From Campylobacterota bacterium (lineage in GTDB: Bacteria; Campylobacterota; Campylobacteria; Campylobacterales; SZUA-545), in assembly GCA_030836705.1 (NCBI GenBank), contig JAUPLZ010000326.1, forward strand, positions 1 to 9,454: 9,454 nt of DNA, in the 5' to 3' direction. This document shows positions 1 to 5,568 of this stretch, one piece after another. Under the pieces are notes generated by a model. That model did not search any database. It was not told where the DNA came from and worked only from the letters and a program-made list of their open reading frames with translations. Position 1 is the stretch's first letter. Each line of letters opens with the position of its first letter. Position numbers and translations under genes: made by a program.

Positions 1-544
1 CAATATTCTCCTCTCTTTGATTTCCAAATTTCAAGATATGAGTGGAGGCATACTTCCCCTCTCCAAACCCAATCTTCCCATCTATAATTACAAGAGGAAG
101 CTTATCTTGAACTCCGGCAATAGAAACTCTAACCTTGCCGTCCCACACGGCGATAGATTGAAACTCCCTCTGCTTAACCCTCTCGCCAAGCTCGTCAAGG
201 GAGACCTCTCTAAAGAGATCCTCCGCCCTGCTTTGTTCCGAGATAAATGTTATTGCTCCTGCTGTTTCGGAGCCAATGGCCCCAAGAATAGCAAAATGAT
301 TATTTTTTGAAAGATTATTGAAGCGGACGATATCATCAAGCGCACGCCCTTCGGGCAGTAAATTTTCTATAAAATTTTTAACTGTTTTTGATGAGGCATC
401 TTTATCAAAGGAGAGATGCGGCGAAAGTTCAAAACCGCTCTCTTTCCAACTGTCCTTATAGAGAAATTCATATTTATCCTCGTATGCAGAATATGTGACA
501 TGTGCAATAAGCTCGTTATTAAAAAAGACATCTAGCTTGTTCAT
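1..544 (-). CDS. hipA: HipA-family Ser/Thr kinase toxin, N-terminal part (3' end outside window)
   Basis: I translated 181 residues from the ATG at 544-542 down to the window edge, with no stop. The product resembles the N-terminal half of HipA kinases, toxins that in known members phosphorylate translation factors such as glutamyl-tRNA synthetase. Visible motifs are NLLPEG (residues 61-66), the Gly-rich loop region SIAGVQDKLPL (141-151), which matches the HipA ATP/P-loop segment, and THILKF (168-173). The catalytic loop and metal-binding Asp lie beyond the window, so activity cannot be judged. The ATG overlaps the stop of the upstream HipB-like gene as ATGA, which implies translational coupling. 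It differs clearly from the second HipA at 871-2277. Whether it ends in the C-terminal tail shared by the three complete toxins here cannot be seen. Family assignment is secure. Confidence 0.9.
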   Translation of the reverse strand, partial: MNKLDVFFNNELIAHVTYSAYEDKYEFLYKDSWKESGFELSPHLSFDKDASSKTVKNFIENLLPEGRALDDIVRFNNLSKNNHFAILGAIGSETAGAITFISEQSRAEDLFREVSLDELGERVKQREFQSIAVWDGKVRVSIAGVQDKLPLVIIDGKIGFGEGKYASTHILKFGNQREENI

Positions 545-783
545 ATAAAAGTGATTTTTAATCCAAACATATGGCAAATATGCCAAACAGTTGAAAATTT
601 CACATCCCCCTTCCCTTTTTCTAAATCAGCAAAAGTAATGTGGCTTATATTGCAAAGCTTAGCAGCCTCCGCGATACTCAAACCATTAGAGGTTCTTACA
701 TATTTGATGATCCTGCCAACATCCGCCGCAGACTCTATTATTTTTGATACCGGCTTTTCGGAAACCACTACTTTTTTCGCCAC
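541..783 (-). CDS. hipB: HipB-like HTH antitoxin/repressor (GTG start)
   Basis: This is an 80-residue protein with a Cro/C1-type helix-turn-helix at about residues 22-72 (VGRIIKYVRTSNGLSIAEAA, then LCNISHITFADLEKGKG). In HipBA systems the small HTH protein binds operator DNA and neutralises HipA by complex formation. The start is GTG at 783-781. An AAGGA ribosome-binding site lies 9 nt upstream, and the nearby ATG at 793-791 is in a different frame. The gene ends in a 4-bp ATGA overlap with the downstream hipA. A perfect inverted repeat and a candidate promoter lie just upstream (797-832), which fits autorepression. The length is normal for HipB. Confidence 0.88.
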   Translation of the reverse strand: MAKKVVVSEKPVSKIIESAADVGRIIKYVRTSNGLSIAEAAKLCNISHITFADLEKGKGDVKFSTVWHICHMFGLKITFI

Positions 784-796
784 AACAACCCATCCT

Positions 797-824
797 TATA
801 AACTATATCAGAATGTAGTTTATA
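797..824. promoter_or_regulatory. Inverted-repeat operator candidate upstream of hipB1
   Basis: A perfect 9-bp inverted repeat, tataaacta (797-805) and tagtttata (816-824), is separated by 10 bp. It lies inside the candidate promoter and immediately before the hipB ribosome-binding site. HipB proteins are known to bind spaced palindromes overlapping their own promoter, so this is the likely autoregulatory operator. A further ttataaact half-site lies just beyond it at about 835-843. Confidence 0.6.
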
Positions 825-832
825 CGAAACAA
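804..832 (-). promoter_or_regulatory. Candidate sigma-70 promoter of hipB1-hipA1
   Basis: Read on the minus strand, a TTGTTT box (832-827) and a GATATA box (809-804) are separated by 17 bp. The resulting start would lie close to the GTG start codon, about 15-20 nt upstream. The inverted repeat at 797-824 covers the spacer and the -10 box, so HipB binding would block RNA polymerase. The match is moderate, and AT-rich DNA gives chance hits. Confidence 0.45.
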
Positions 833-851
833 CCTTATAAACTCCTTTAAA

Positions 852-869
852 ACTATACTATAATATAGT
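852..869. repeat. Short inverted repeat directly after the hipA2 stop codon
   Basis: Half-sites actata (852-857) and tatagt (864-869) flank a 6-bp spacer, 1 bp beyond the hipA2 TAA. It sits upstream of the hipB1 promoter, so it may be an extra regulator site for the next module. It has no G/C stem or T-tract and does not look like a terminator. Confidence 0.3.
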
Positions 870-870
870 C

Positions 871-927
871 TTAACCAAGCTTCAACCCCGAATCGCCATC
901 CGCTAACGCTCGAACGGCATCTTCGCG
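871..927 (-). repeat. 57-bp coding tail repeat, copy A (end of hipA2)
   Basis: This direct repeat encodes the final 18 codons plus TAA of hipA2. It is 55/57 identical to copy C (4278-4334) and 51/57 to copy B (2683-2739). The copy holds 32 G/C of 57, against a very AT-rich gene body. Weaker similarity continues about 5 codons further into the gene (SGKE here, DDKQ and SDEQ in the others). The repeat ends exactly at the stop codon, and downstream sequences are unrelated. Confidence 0.93.
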
Positions 928-2277
928 TTCTTTGCCACTCATGTCTTTAATATTTTTTGTAGCTAATAAATGAGGTGGAATATCAAATTTCACTAGATTA
1001 AGTTGTTCCTGAATATCATCCCAACACTCATTAATAGATTCGGTACTTATGTCTAATTTTTCAGCTCTTTCTTTGAAAGTTGATAATTCACTTGCCATTG
1101 TAGAGATAATAGTAAGTGCTTTGCTTTTATCAATAAGATTCTCTGATGCAATCTTCAGAAAATCATCAATAACAAAATCCTTGCCTTTGCCATTAATTGT
1201 CGTTAAATGCTCCTTGAGTGCCCCTTTTGAGTATGTGACATCATACGCGGGAGCTAAACTCCACTCGCCTCTTCTATCCATCATAAATTCAAAATTTTTA
1301 GCATGGTCATCAAAGTTTAAACACAAAACATTAAAAATCATTCTTTTATAAAGTTGATTAATTTCTGATTGTTTGGCACATATTTTATTAGTAAAGGCAA
1401 AAAGCTCCTCATATGACATTACTTTTGCAACACTAATATCTTTGTGCATAAGTCCAGAAGCACTACAAATATGAATTTTATTATCATCCCTATCTCTGTC
1501 ATATCTTTCTAAAATGAGATGATGTTGATTTTGTTCTTCAAAAAGTAAAATATTTGGTATTTCTATACCACAATCTTTTGCTATATCCATAAATAAATAT
1601 TCAAGTTTAGTAAATTCTAAACTTTTATTAATTAAATTTTCATCTGGATAAACTTCATCAAATTTAATAATAGCTCTTTTAAACCCTTGTTCAAGAGATT
1701 TATTATTATATTTTATCTGTCTTGTTTGACTATTGAATAAAATTAACATTTTAGGTCTTGCTCCACCAATGGGAGAGGCACTATCTATTATATTCATAAG
1801 CATATCTATCGAATATTCTGAGGCATTATTTTCAAATATTTTATTCATACCATCACGCAAAGATTTTACAGATTCAACCAAACCAATTTTAACAACAGGG
1901 TCTTGGTGTTCTTTTGGTTTATACTCTATTGCCCCCATTCCACGGTCCGCAATAAAAGTTAATTTATGGAGCAGAGAAACCTCACTTTCCTTAAAGCCTT
2001 TACTTTCAAAGTATCTATAAATAAATGGCATACCGTGTTTATCGGGCAATGAATCAAAAAAAACACCCGCCATGCCATGATATATGTCAAAATAATCACT
2101 ATTTAAGTAGGTGTCTTTTATATCTTTTGTGTTTAATTTTATAGGAGAAATTTCTAAATTGTTATCTTTAAAATTTGGGTCATATTCAAAATATACTTTC
2201 CCGTCAAGCATAGCTAAGGTTCCTATTTTTATCCCATATATAAACGCTTCAACTTCTAGCAAATCATCTTTTTTCAT
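871..2277 (-). CDS. hipA: HipA-family Ser/Thr kinase toxin with shared C-terminal tail
   Basis: This is a 468-residue HipA kinase. From N- to C-terminus: an N-terminal beta domain with SPIKLN and FFDSLPDKHG (about 44-83), RGMGAIEY (112-119), the ATP-loop motif SPIGGARPK (168-176), the catalytic loop NFDDHAKNF (321-329) with its Asp and Asn, and the DFG-like APAYDV (342-347). All key kinase residues seem present, so it is probably active. The last 22-23 residues, ending REDAVRALADGDSGLKLG, extend beyond the usual HipA end (E. coli HipA has 440 aa) and recur on two unrelated toxins in this window. I chose the ATG at 2277-2275, with AAGGA 6 nt upstream, over an adjacent GTG at 2280. The start lies inside the end of the upstream hipB-like gene. 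The body is very AT-rich (14 G/C in 60 bp at 1681-1740), unlike the tail. Confidence 0.93.
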   Translation of the reverse strand: MKKDDLLEVEAFIYGIKIGTLAMLDGKVYFEYDPNFKDNNLEISPIKLNTKDIKDTYLNSDYFDIYHGMAGVFFDSLPDKHGMPFIYRYFESKGFKESEVSLLHKLTFIADRGMGAIEYKPKEHQDPVVKIGLVESVKSLRDGMNKIFENNASEYSIDMLMNIIDSASPIGGARPKMLILFNSQTRQIKYNNKSLEQGFKRAIIKFDEVYPDENLINKSLEFTKLEYLFMDIAKDCGIEIPNILLFEEQNQHHLILERYDRDRDDNKIHICSASGLMHKDISVAKVMSYEELFAFTNKICAKQSEINQLYKRMIFNVLCLNFDDHAKNFEFMMDRRGEWSLAPAYDVTYSKGALKEHLTTINGKGKDFVIDDFLKIASENLIDKSKALTIISTMASELSTFKERAEKLDISTESINECWDDIQEQLNLVKFDIPPHLLATKNIKDMSGKEREDAVRALADGDSGLKLG

Positions 2278-2581
2278 CACTTATCCTTATTCTTTTGGGG
2301 GATGTTTTTTTCTTTTTAATCAGTCTAATATCTTTTAAACTTATTGTTTCCTCAAAATAAATAAATTTTTCAAGATTATTATTCATTTTTAATACATACA
2401 TGACTTTTATTAAACTTATTAAACTTATTGTTTTTGAATAAAGAAAATTTTGATAGGTAGCAAGAGGCACATCAGCACTTTTACATAAATCTATTTGCCT
2501 AAGCTTATTTTTTTTCCTTGTTTTTTCTATAGTTTCAATTAAAATATCTATAATTTCCGATGGTGTTTTTAATTCTATCAT
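2264..2581 (-). CDS. hipB: HipB-like HTH antitoxin/repressor
   Basis: This is a 105-residue protein with a helix-turn-helix at about residues 26-62 (KLRQIDLCKSADVPLATYQN, then SLISLIKVMYVLKM), followed by a short linker and a Lys/Arg-rich C-terminus (89-105). As the gene directly upstream of a HipA kinase it is the expected antitoxin and repressor. The ATG at 2581-2579 has an AGGAAG ribosome-binding site. The 3' end overlaps the start of hipA2 by about 14 bp, so the two are translationally coupled. It is longer than the 80-aa HipB at 541-783 and not obviously similar outside the HTH fold. The basic tail could contact DNA or the kinase; that part is inference. Confidence 0.82.
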   Translation of the reverse strand: MIELKTPSEIIDILIETIEKTRKKNKLRQIDLCKSADVPLATYQNFLYSKTISLISLIKVMYVLKMNNNLEKFIYFEETISLKDIRLIKKKKTSPKRIRISDEKR

Positions 2582-2608
2582 AAAACTTCCTATATTGTGT
2601 TTTAATCA

Positions 2609-2633
2609 TAATAAAACTAATTAAGACTTATTA
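2609..2633. promoter_or_regulatory. Imperfect inverted repeat, operator candidate for hipB2-hipA2
   Basis: Half-sites taataaaact (2609-2618) and agacttatta (2624-2633) match 8 of 10 positions as inverted repeats around a 5-bp spacer. The site begins a few bases downstream of the predicted transcription start of the strong promoter at 2642-2670 and lies before the hipB start codon, a good place for autorepression. Confidence 0.45.
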
Positions 2634-2641
2634 TAGTATGT

Positions 2642-2670
2642 ATTATATTGATTATTAGCAAACAAGTCAA
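2642..2670 (-). promoter_or_regulatory. Strong candidate sigma-70 promoter of hipB2-hipA2
   Basis: On the minus strand, TTGACT (2670-2665) and a consensus TATAAT (2647-2642) are separated by exactly 17 bp. This is the best promoter in the window. The -35 box begins only 12 bp beyond the stop codon of the upstream nucleotidyltransferase gene, so the hipBA2 module carries its own start signal directly after the preceding module's tail. Confidence 0.75.
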
Positions 2671-2682
2671 TATCAAAACAAC

Positions 2683-2739
2683 TTAACCAAGCTTCAACCC
2701 CGAATCACCGTCCGCCATCTCTCGAACGGCATCCTCGCG
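2683..2739 (-). repeat. 57-bp coding tail repeat, copy B (end of nucleotidyltransferase gene)
   Basis: This copy is 51/57 identical to each of copies A and C. The only amino-acid change is the adjacent pair AL to EM; its other differences (GAA/GAG, GAT/GAC, GGC/GGT and TCG/TCT, depending on the copy compared) are synonymous. Although it sits between A and C, it is the most divergent of the three, which argues against simple recent tandem duplication. Confidence 0.92.
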
Positions 2740-3564
2740 CTGCTTATCATCCAAATCATCGGAATCACCGTGGCAAAAAATCTCCCCCACCGCATTACTC
2801 TCTAATTTTAAAAATTCTAAACTCTCTTTTAATTGCAAAACCATATCCATATCTGCATTTTTAATAAGTTTAACAAGCCTATTGCTTAAAGTTTTAAAAT
2901 CCTCAGGATAAGATATTAATCCAACCAAAGGCTCATCCCTCTCTTTTGAGTATGGAGGATATTCAAGCTTTTGTAGAAACAGCTTCATCCCATCTTCGCC
3001 TTGATATGCCATCTCATACTTTTGGATAAGAGCCAAAGTTTTTTCAACAGAATATCTGCTTTTGTCATGCTCATACATGCACAGCAAGTCAAAGTAATCT
3101 CTCGACTTCGCCCTATTGTAGAACATTAGCGACTTCATAGCGAAAATAGAATCTACCGACGCTATTTTTATATTGCCCTCTTGCACAAAACAATCATTTT
3201 TAAAAATATCTCTAACGCCTCGATTATCCGAACCGTCAAAAAAAGTAACCTTAACGCCTGCAATTTTCCAATTCTGCTCATAATCCATAATATCTTCACA
3301 GTTTATTTGAAAATCAAGCAGCTTCCCTTGAGAGAACTCTATAAAATCAACCTTATCTTCATTATATAAATCAACGCAGCGACTTATAAACTCTGCTATG
3401 GCTCTCCTAGGTAACTTGCCCATTATACAAAAGTCCAAATCTTCCGAGAGCCTATGATTTAAGTGATGTGACAGGGCAGTTCCGCCGATAAGTCTAAAGT
3501 CAAAATCTTTAAAAATACCATGCTCTTTTATATTCAATAAGAGATTTTTTATATTTTCCGTCAT
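2683..3564 (-). CDS. abiEii: AbiEii/AbiGii-type nucleotidyltransferase toxin with shared C-terminal tail
   Basis: This is a 293-residue protein of the AbiEii/AbiGii (MenT-like) nucleotidyltransferase family. Known members block growth by transferring nucleotides, for example to tRNA acceptor ends, and act in abortive infection. Visible motifs are GGTAL (27-31), the catalytic SEDLDF (40-45) with Asp42 and Asp44, and the helical segment AMKSLMF then NRAKSRDYFDL (142-160) with conserved Lys144 and RDYFDL. The active site looks intact. The last 23 residues (LDDKQ, then REDAVREMADGDSGLKLG) lie outside the nucleotidyltransferase fold and match the ends of the HipA and Fic proteins nearby. The ATG overlaps the stop of the upstream HTH gene as ATGA, giving a translationally coupled pair. 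Confidence 0.9.
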   Translation of the reverse strand: MTENIKNLLLNIKEHGIFKDFDFRLIGGTALSHHLNHRLSEDLDFCIMGKLPRRAIAEFISRCVDLYNEDKVDFIEFSQGKLLDFQINCEDIMDYEQNWKIAGVKVTFFDGSDNRGVRDIFKNDCFVQEGNIKIASVDSIFAMKSLMFYNRAKSRDYFDLLCMYEHDKSRYSVEKTLALIQKYEMAYQGEDGMKLFLQKLEYPPYSKERDEPLVGLISYPEDFKTLSNRLVKLIKNADMDMVLQLKESLEFLKLESNAVGEIFCHGDSDDLDDKQREDAVREMADGDSGLKLG

Positions 3565-4208
3565 GTGATCTTCTTTAGCGCGTATTTTATTTTACTTTTA
3601 AGTGAGTATGACTCAGGAAATTCATTTTTTTTAGCCGCTTCCAAAACAATAGATTTATCAACCCTGCTGACAATCGCATCAATTCTCTTCTGTGTCGCCC
3701 GCTTCAAAACCTTAGCGAGCTTATCCGTATCTATCTTTAAACCAACTATACTAGATTTTTTAAAAACCTTCTTGCACCCATATCGTATTTGTGCTAACGC
3801 AACCGGCTTAACTCTTTTTGAAGAATCATCAAAATCAAAATGCTTATTAACGACCTTCTCTAATCGCTCTACGCCGAACAAATCTATAAGCACATCCGTA
3901 TTTCTTTGATCCGGATTACTCATATAAACTACTATAATAGTATCTACAGCGATTCTCTGCCCATTCCCGCTTGACCAAAGCAAGTCGGTAAAAAACCAGC
4001 TCTTATCAAGTTTAACCCATTTTGCATCGGGACTAAACTTCGTTTTTTGTTCTATTTCCAACTCTCTTTTATCTATCTTTTGAGCTTCATCTAAGCTCAT
4101 TTTTGACAAAAAACCATACAGCCTGTTTCTTTTGCTTTTTTTGCCTTTCCAATCAGCAAGCGTCTTTAAAGGAATTTCTAACATTTTTGCTATTTCAAAA
4201 TCAGTCAT
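3561..4208 (-). CDS. HTH protein in antitoxin position for the AbiEii-type toxin
   Basis: This is a 215-residue protein. Residues about 3-36 (DFEIAKMLEIPLKTLADWKG, then KKSKRNRLYGFL) look like a small helix-turn-helix. The rest, including a Trp/aromatic-rich stretch (WVKLDKSWFFTDLLWSS, 64-80) and a Lys-rich helical C-terminus (146-215), is not a fold I recognise, and I do not see the usual AbiEi winged-helix pattern. Position makes it the likely antitoxin and repressor: it has its own promoter and palindrome, lies directly upstream, and its stop overlaps the toxin ATG as ATGA. The ATG at 4208-4206 has a GGGAG-type ribosome-binding site. Antitoxin function is inferred from context only. Confidence 0.72.
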   Translation of the reverse strand: MTDFEIAKMLEIPLKTLADWKGKKSKRNRLYGFLSKMSLDEAQKIDKRELEIEQKTKFSPDAKWVKLDKSWFFTDLLWSSGNGQRIAVDTIIVVYMSNPDQRNTDVLIDLFGVERLEKVVNKHFDFDDSSKRVKPVALAQIRYGCKKVFKKSSIVGLKIDTDKLAKVLKRATQKRIDAIVSRVDKSIVLEAAKKNEFPESYSLKSKIKYALKKIT

Positions 4209-4231
4209 TATATCTCCCTTTTTTATCCACT

Positions 4232-4260
4232 ATAATAACTGAATATCAGTTATAAATCAA
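4232..4260 (-). promoter_or_regulatory. Candidate sigma-70 promoter of the HTH/AbiEii module
   Basis: On the minus strand, TTGATT (4260-4255) and TATTAT (4237-4232) are 17 bp apart, followed 12-18 bp later by the GGGAG ribosome-binding site of the HTH gene. The -35 box starts 17 bp after the Fic stop codon. The spacer is almost filled by a perfect palindrome, which suggests tight self-repression. Confidence 0.65.
4235..4253. promoter_or_regulatory. Perfect palindromic operator inside the promoter spacer
   Basis: Perfect 8-bp half-sites ataactga (4235-4242) and tcagttat (4246-4253) are separated by 3 bp. The palindrome lies between the -35 and -10 boxes and overlaps the -10. Its position is that of an autorepressor operator for the downstream HTH protein; binding itself is inferred. 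Confidence 0.65.
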
Positions 4261-4277
4261 GTCTATTACAAAGTAAT

Positions 4278-4334
4278 TTAACCAAGCTTCAACCCAGAAT
4301 CACCATCCGCTAACGCTCGAACGGCATCTTCGCG
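4278..4334 (-). repeat. 57-bp coding tail repeat, copy C (end of fic gene)
   Basis: This copy is 55/57 identical to copy A, with both differences synonymous (GGC/GGT and TCG/TCT), and 51/57 to copy B. It ends at the fic TAA. The next base starts a small 5-bp inverted repeat (attac/gtaat, 4265-4277), and the next promoter follows 17 bp on. Confidence 0.93.
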
Positions 4335-5057
4335 CTGCTCATCACTTAAGCCATCGTCTTCCAAAATATTCAACTTTTGCTCAAACAGATTATCAAAACG
4401 CAAATCTATCTGAGCCGCCAACTTTCCCATGAATTCCTTAATCTCTTCCGCATCTCCACTTTCATAAAAAGCGACAAGTTTCTCTTTATATTCTGCATCC
4501 TCTTCGGGCGAAATAGAAAAAAGAGAGTACCCTCTTTGCATTAAGACACCATTCATTATTAATTGTGCGGTTCTTTTATTTCCGTCGGCAAAAAATTGAC
4601 TCCGTGCGGACTCTAAAAAAAGATTGCAAACTCTCTCTTCAATTGCTAAATTTTCATTATTAAAAACTTCCAACATACTCTTAAAGCTATCATTTAAGAG
4701 CATAGGCAATGGAGGCATCCATTTTGTTCCGCCGATTCTAACAGGCAAATTACGAAACCCGCCAAGCTCATTATTATCATCTTCTGCGACAATGGTGTTA
4801 ATATGAATGAAATTTTCTTTAGAGACTTCAAAAGAACCATTTTTCACCTGTGATATTATCTCATCCCACCCAGCCTTAATATGTTCTATTTGTCTAAGTT
4901 CATACATCTTCTTTCCACCAACGGAAATCCCCTGCATAACAGAAGCAGTCTCCGCAAAACTCAGAGAGTTCCCCTCAGACTTAGCCATATTGTAAACAAG
5001 CTCTTCTTTCATCTTATTCGCTATAAAAATAGCTCTCACAACACCTATATATTTCAT
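4278..5057 (-). CDS. Fic-domain protein with altered active site and shared C-terminal tail
   Basis: This is a 259-residue Fic (Fido) fold protein. Typical members transfer AMP or another phosphate-containing group to proteins. Visible features are ASVMQG (38-43) in the place of the N-terminal inhibitory segment, GGFRNLPVRIGG (99-110) as the flap region, and QFFADGNKRTAQ (154-165) as the Fic loop (consensus HPFxxGNGRxxR). The catalytic His is replaced by Gln154 (codon CAA) and the inhibitory Glu by Gln42. GNKRTA resembles the Doc-type loop. The protein may be inactive, use another chemistry, or belong to a Gln-loop subfamily. The last 23 residues (LSDEQ, then REDAVRALADGDSGLKLG) match the HipA and AbiEii toxins here. 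The ATG overlaps the stop of the upstream 160-aa gene as ATGA. Confidence 0.9.
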   Translation of the reverse strand: MKYIGVVRAIFIANKMKEELVYNMAKSEGNSLSFAETASVMQGISVGGKKMYELRQIEHIKAGWDEIISQVKNGSFEVSKENFIHINTIVAEDDNNELGGFRNLPVRIGGTKWMPPLPMLLNDSFKSMLEVFNNENLAIEERVCNLFLESARSQFFADGNKRTAQLIMNGVLMQRGYSLFSISPEEDAEYKEKLVAFYESGDAEEIKEFMGKLAAQIDLRFDNLFEQKLNILEDDGLSDEQREDAVRALADGDSGLKLG

Positions 5058-5536
5058 TTCCCATCCCCCGCTCTATATCGCTCAACCGCCGCCGCAACCC
5101 TTCGCTTTGCCTCTTCGGTACCAATAGACGGATATCCATCATCATTAAAAGAGTCAATAGCAGACCTAATCAGCTTAATCCACTCATCTCTTAAAAGAGC
5201 CGCCCTATCGCCCCCTTCAACCTCAGTAAGCTTGAAAAGATGAGCAGGGTAAAGAGTCTCAACCGACTTAATCTCCTCAATAGAAAACTTCTCAATCTCT
5301 GTATTTTCCAAAAAAGCAAAAAAAGAATTAAAGCTCACCTTCGACCTAACTTCAAAATCATTTAAACAAATAACATCTCCAACGGAAACCTTTTTACCTA
5401 TATAGAGATTAAGCGTATGAGTGTCACTAATTTCAAGAACCCTAACTCTTAAAAGTTTACTCCCTTCCTCTTTTACGGCCTCAATAACTTCGCAGCCGCC
5501 ACACGGATAGAGACGATCAAATACTATATGTTTCAT
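5054..5536 (-). CDS. Unknown 160-aa protein coupled to fic
   Basis: I do not recognise a family. The N-terminal half (about 1-70) is beta-rich with a CGGC pair (Cys12, Cys15) and looks like a small barrel-type domain. The second half is helical and charged (82-160), ending in an Ala/Arg-rich helix. It lacks a signal peptide and membrane segments. Its stop overlaps the fic ATG as ATGA, so the two are made together, and by position it could be an antitoxin, chaperone or partner of the Fic protein. It lacks the (S/T)xxxE(G/N) motif of known Fic antitoxins. The ATG at 5536-5534 is preceded by GAGGG at about 11 nt, a rather long spacing. No separate promoter is evident in the 32 bp to the nuclease gene. 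Confidence 0.75.
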   Translation of the reverse strand: MKHIVFDRLYPCGGCEVIEAVKEEGSKLLRVRVLEISDTHTLNLYIGKKVSVGDVICLNDFEVRSKVSFNSFFAFLENTEIEKFSIEEIKSVETLYPAHLFKLTEVEGGDRAALLRDEWIKLIRSAIDSFNDDGYPSIGTEEAKRRVAAAVERYRAGDGK

Positions 5537-5568
5537 TTTTCTTATATCCCTCTAAACTTAAAATCTTT

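Noticed and set aside
17..310. Plus-strand open frame of 97 codons
   Set aside because: It lies inside the minus-strand HipA1 reading frame, has no ribosome-binding site and no recognisable protein features. The other plus-strand frames in the window are likewise shadows of minus-strand genes.
871..927. Tail repeat as an integron attC site
   Set aside because: GTTRRRY is matched at two of three ends, but no RYYYAAC box or paired L boxes could be found, no integrase is present, and silent-site divergence points to selection on the protein. Kept only as an alternative.
4265..4277. Inverted repeat attac-aaa-gtaat directly after the fic stop as a terminator
   Set aside because: The stem has only one G:C pair and no T-tract follows, so it cannot be a normal intrinsic terminator.
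5054..5113. C-terminus of the 160-aa protein as a fourth, diverged tail
   Set aside because: AVERYRAGDGK is only vaguely like AVRALADGDSG, the DNA is not alignable, and the last residues GLKLG are missing.
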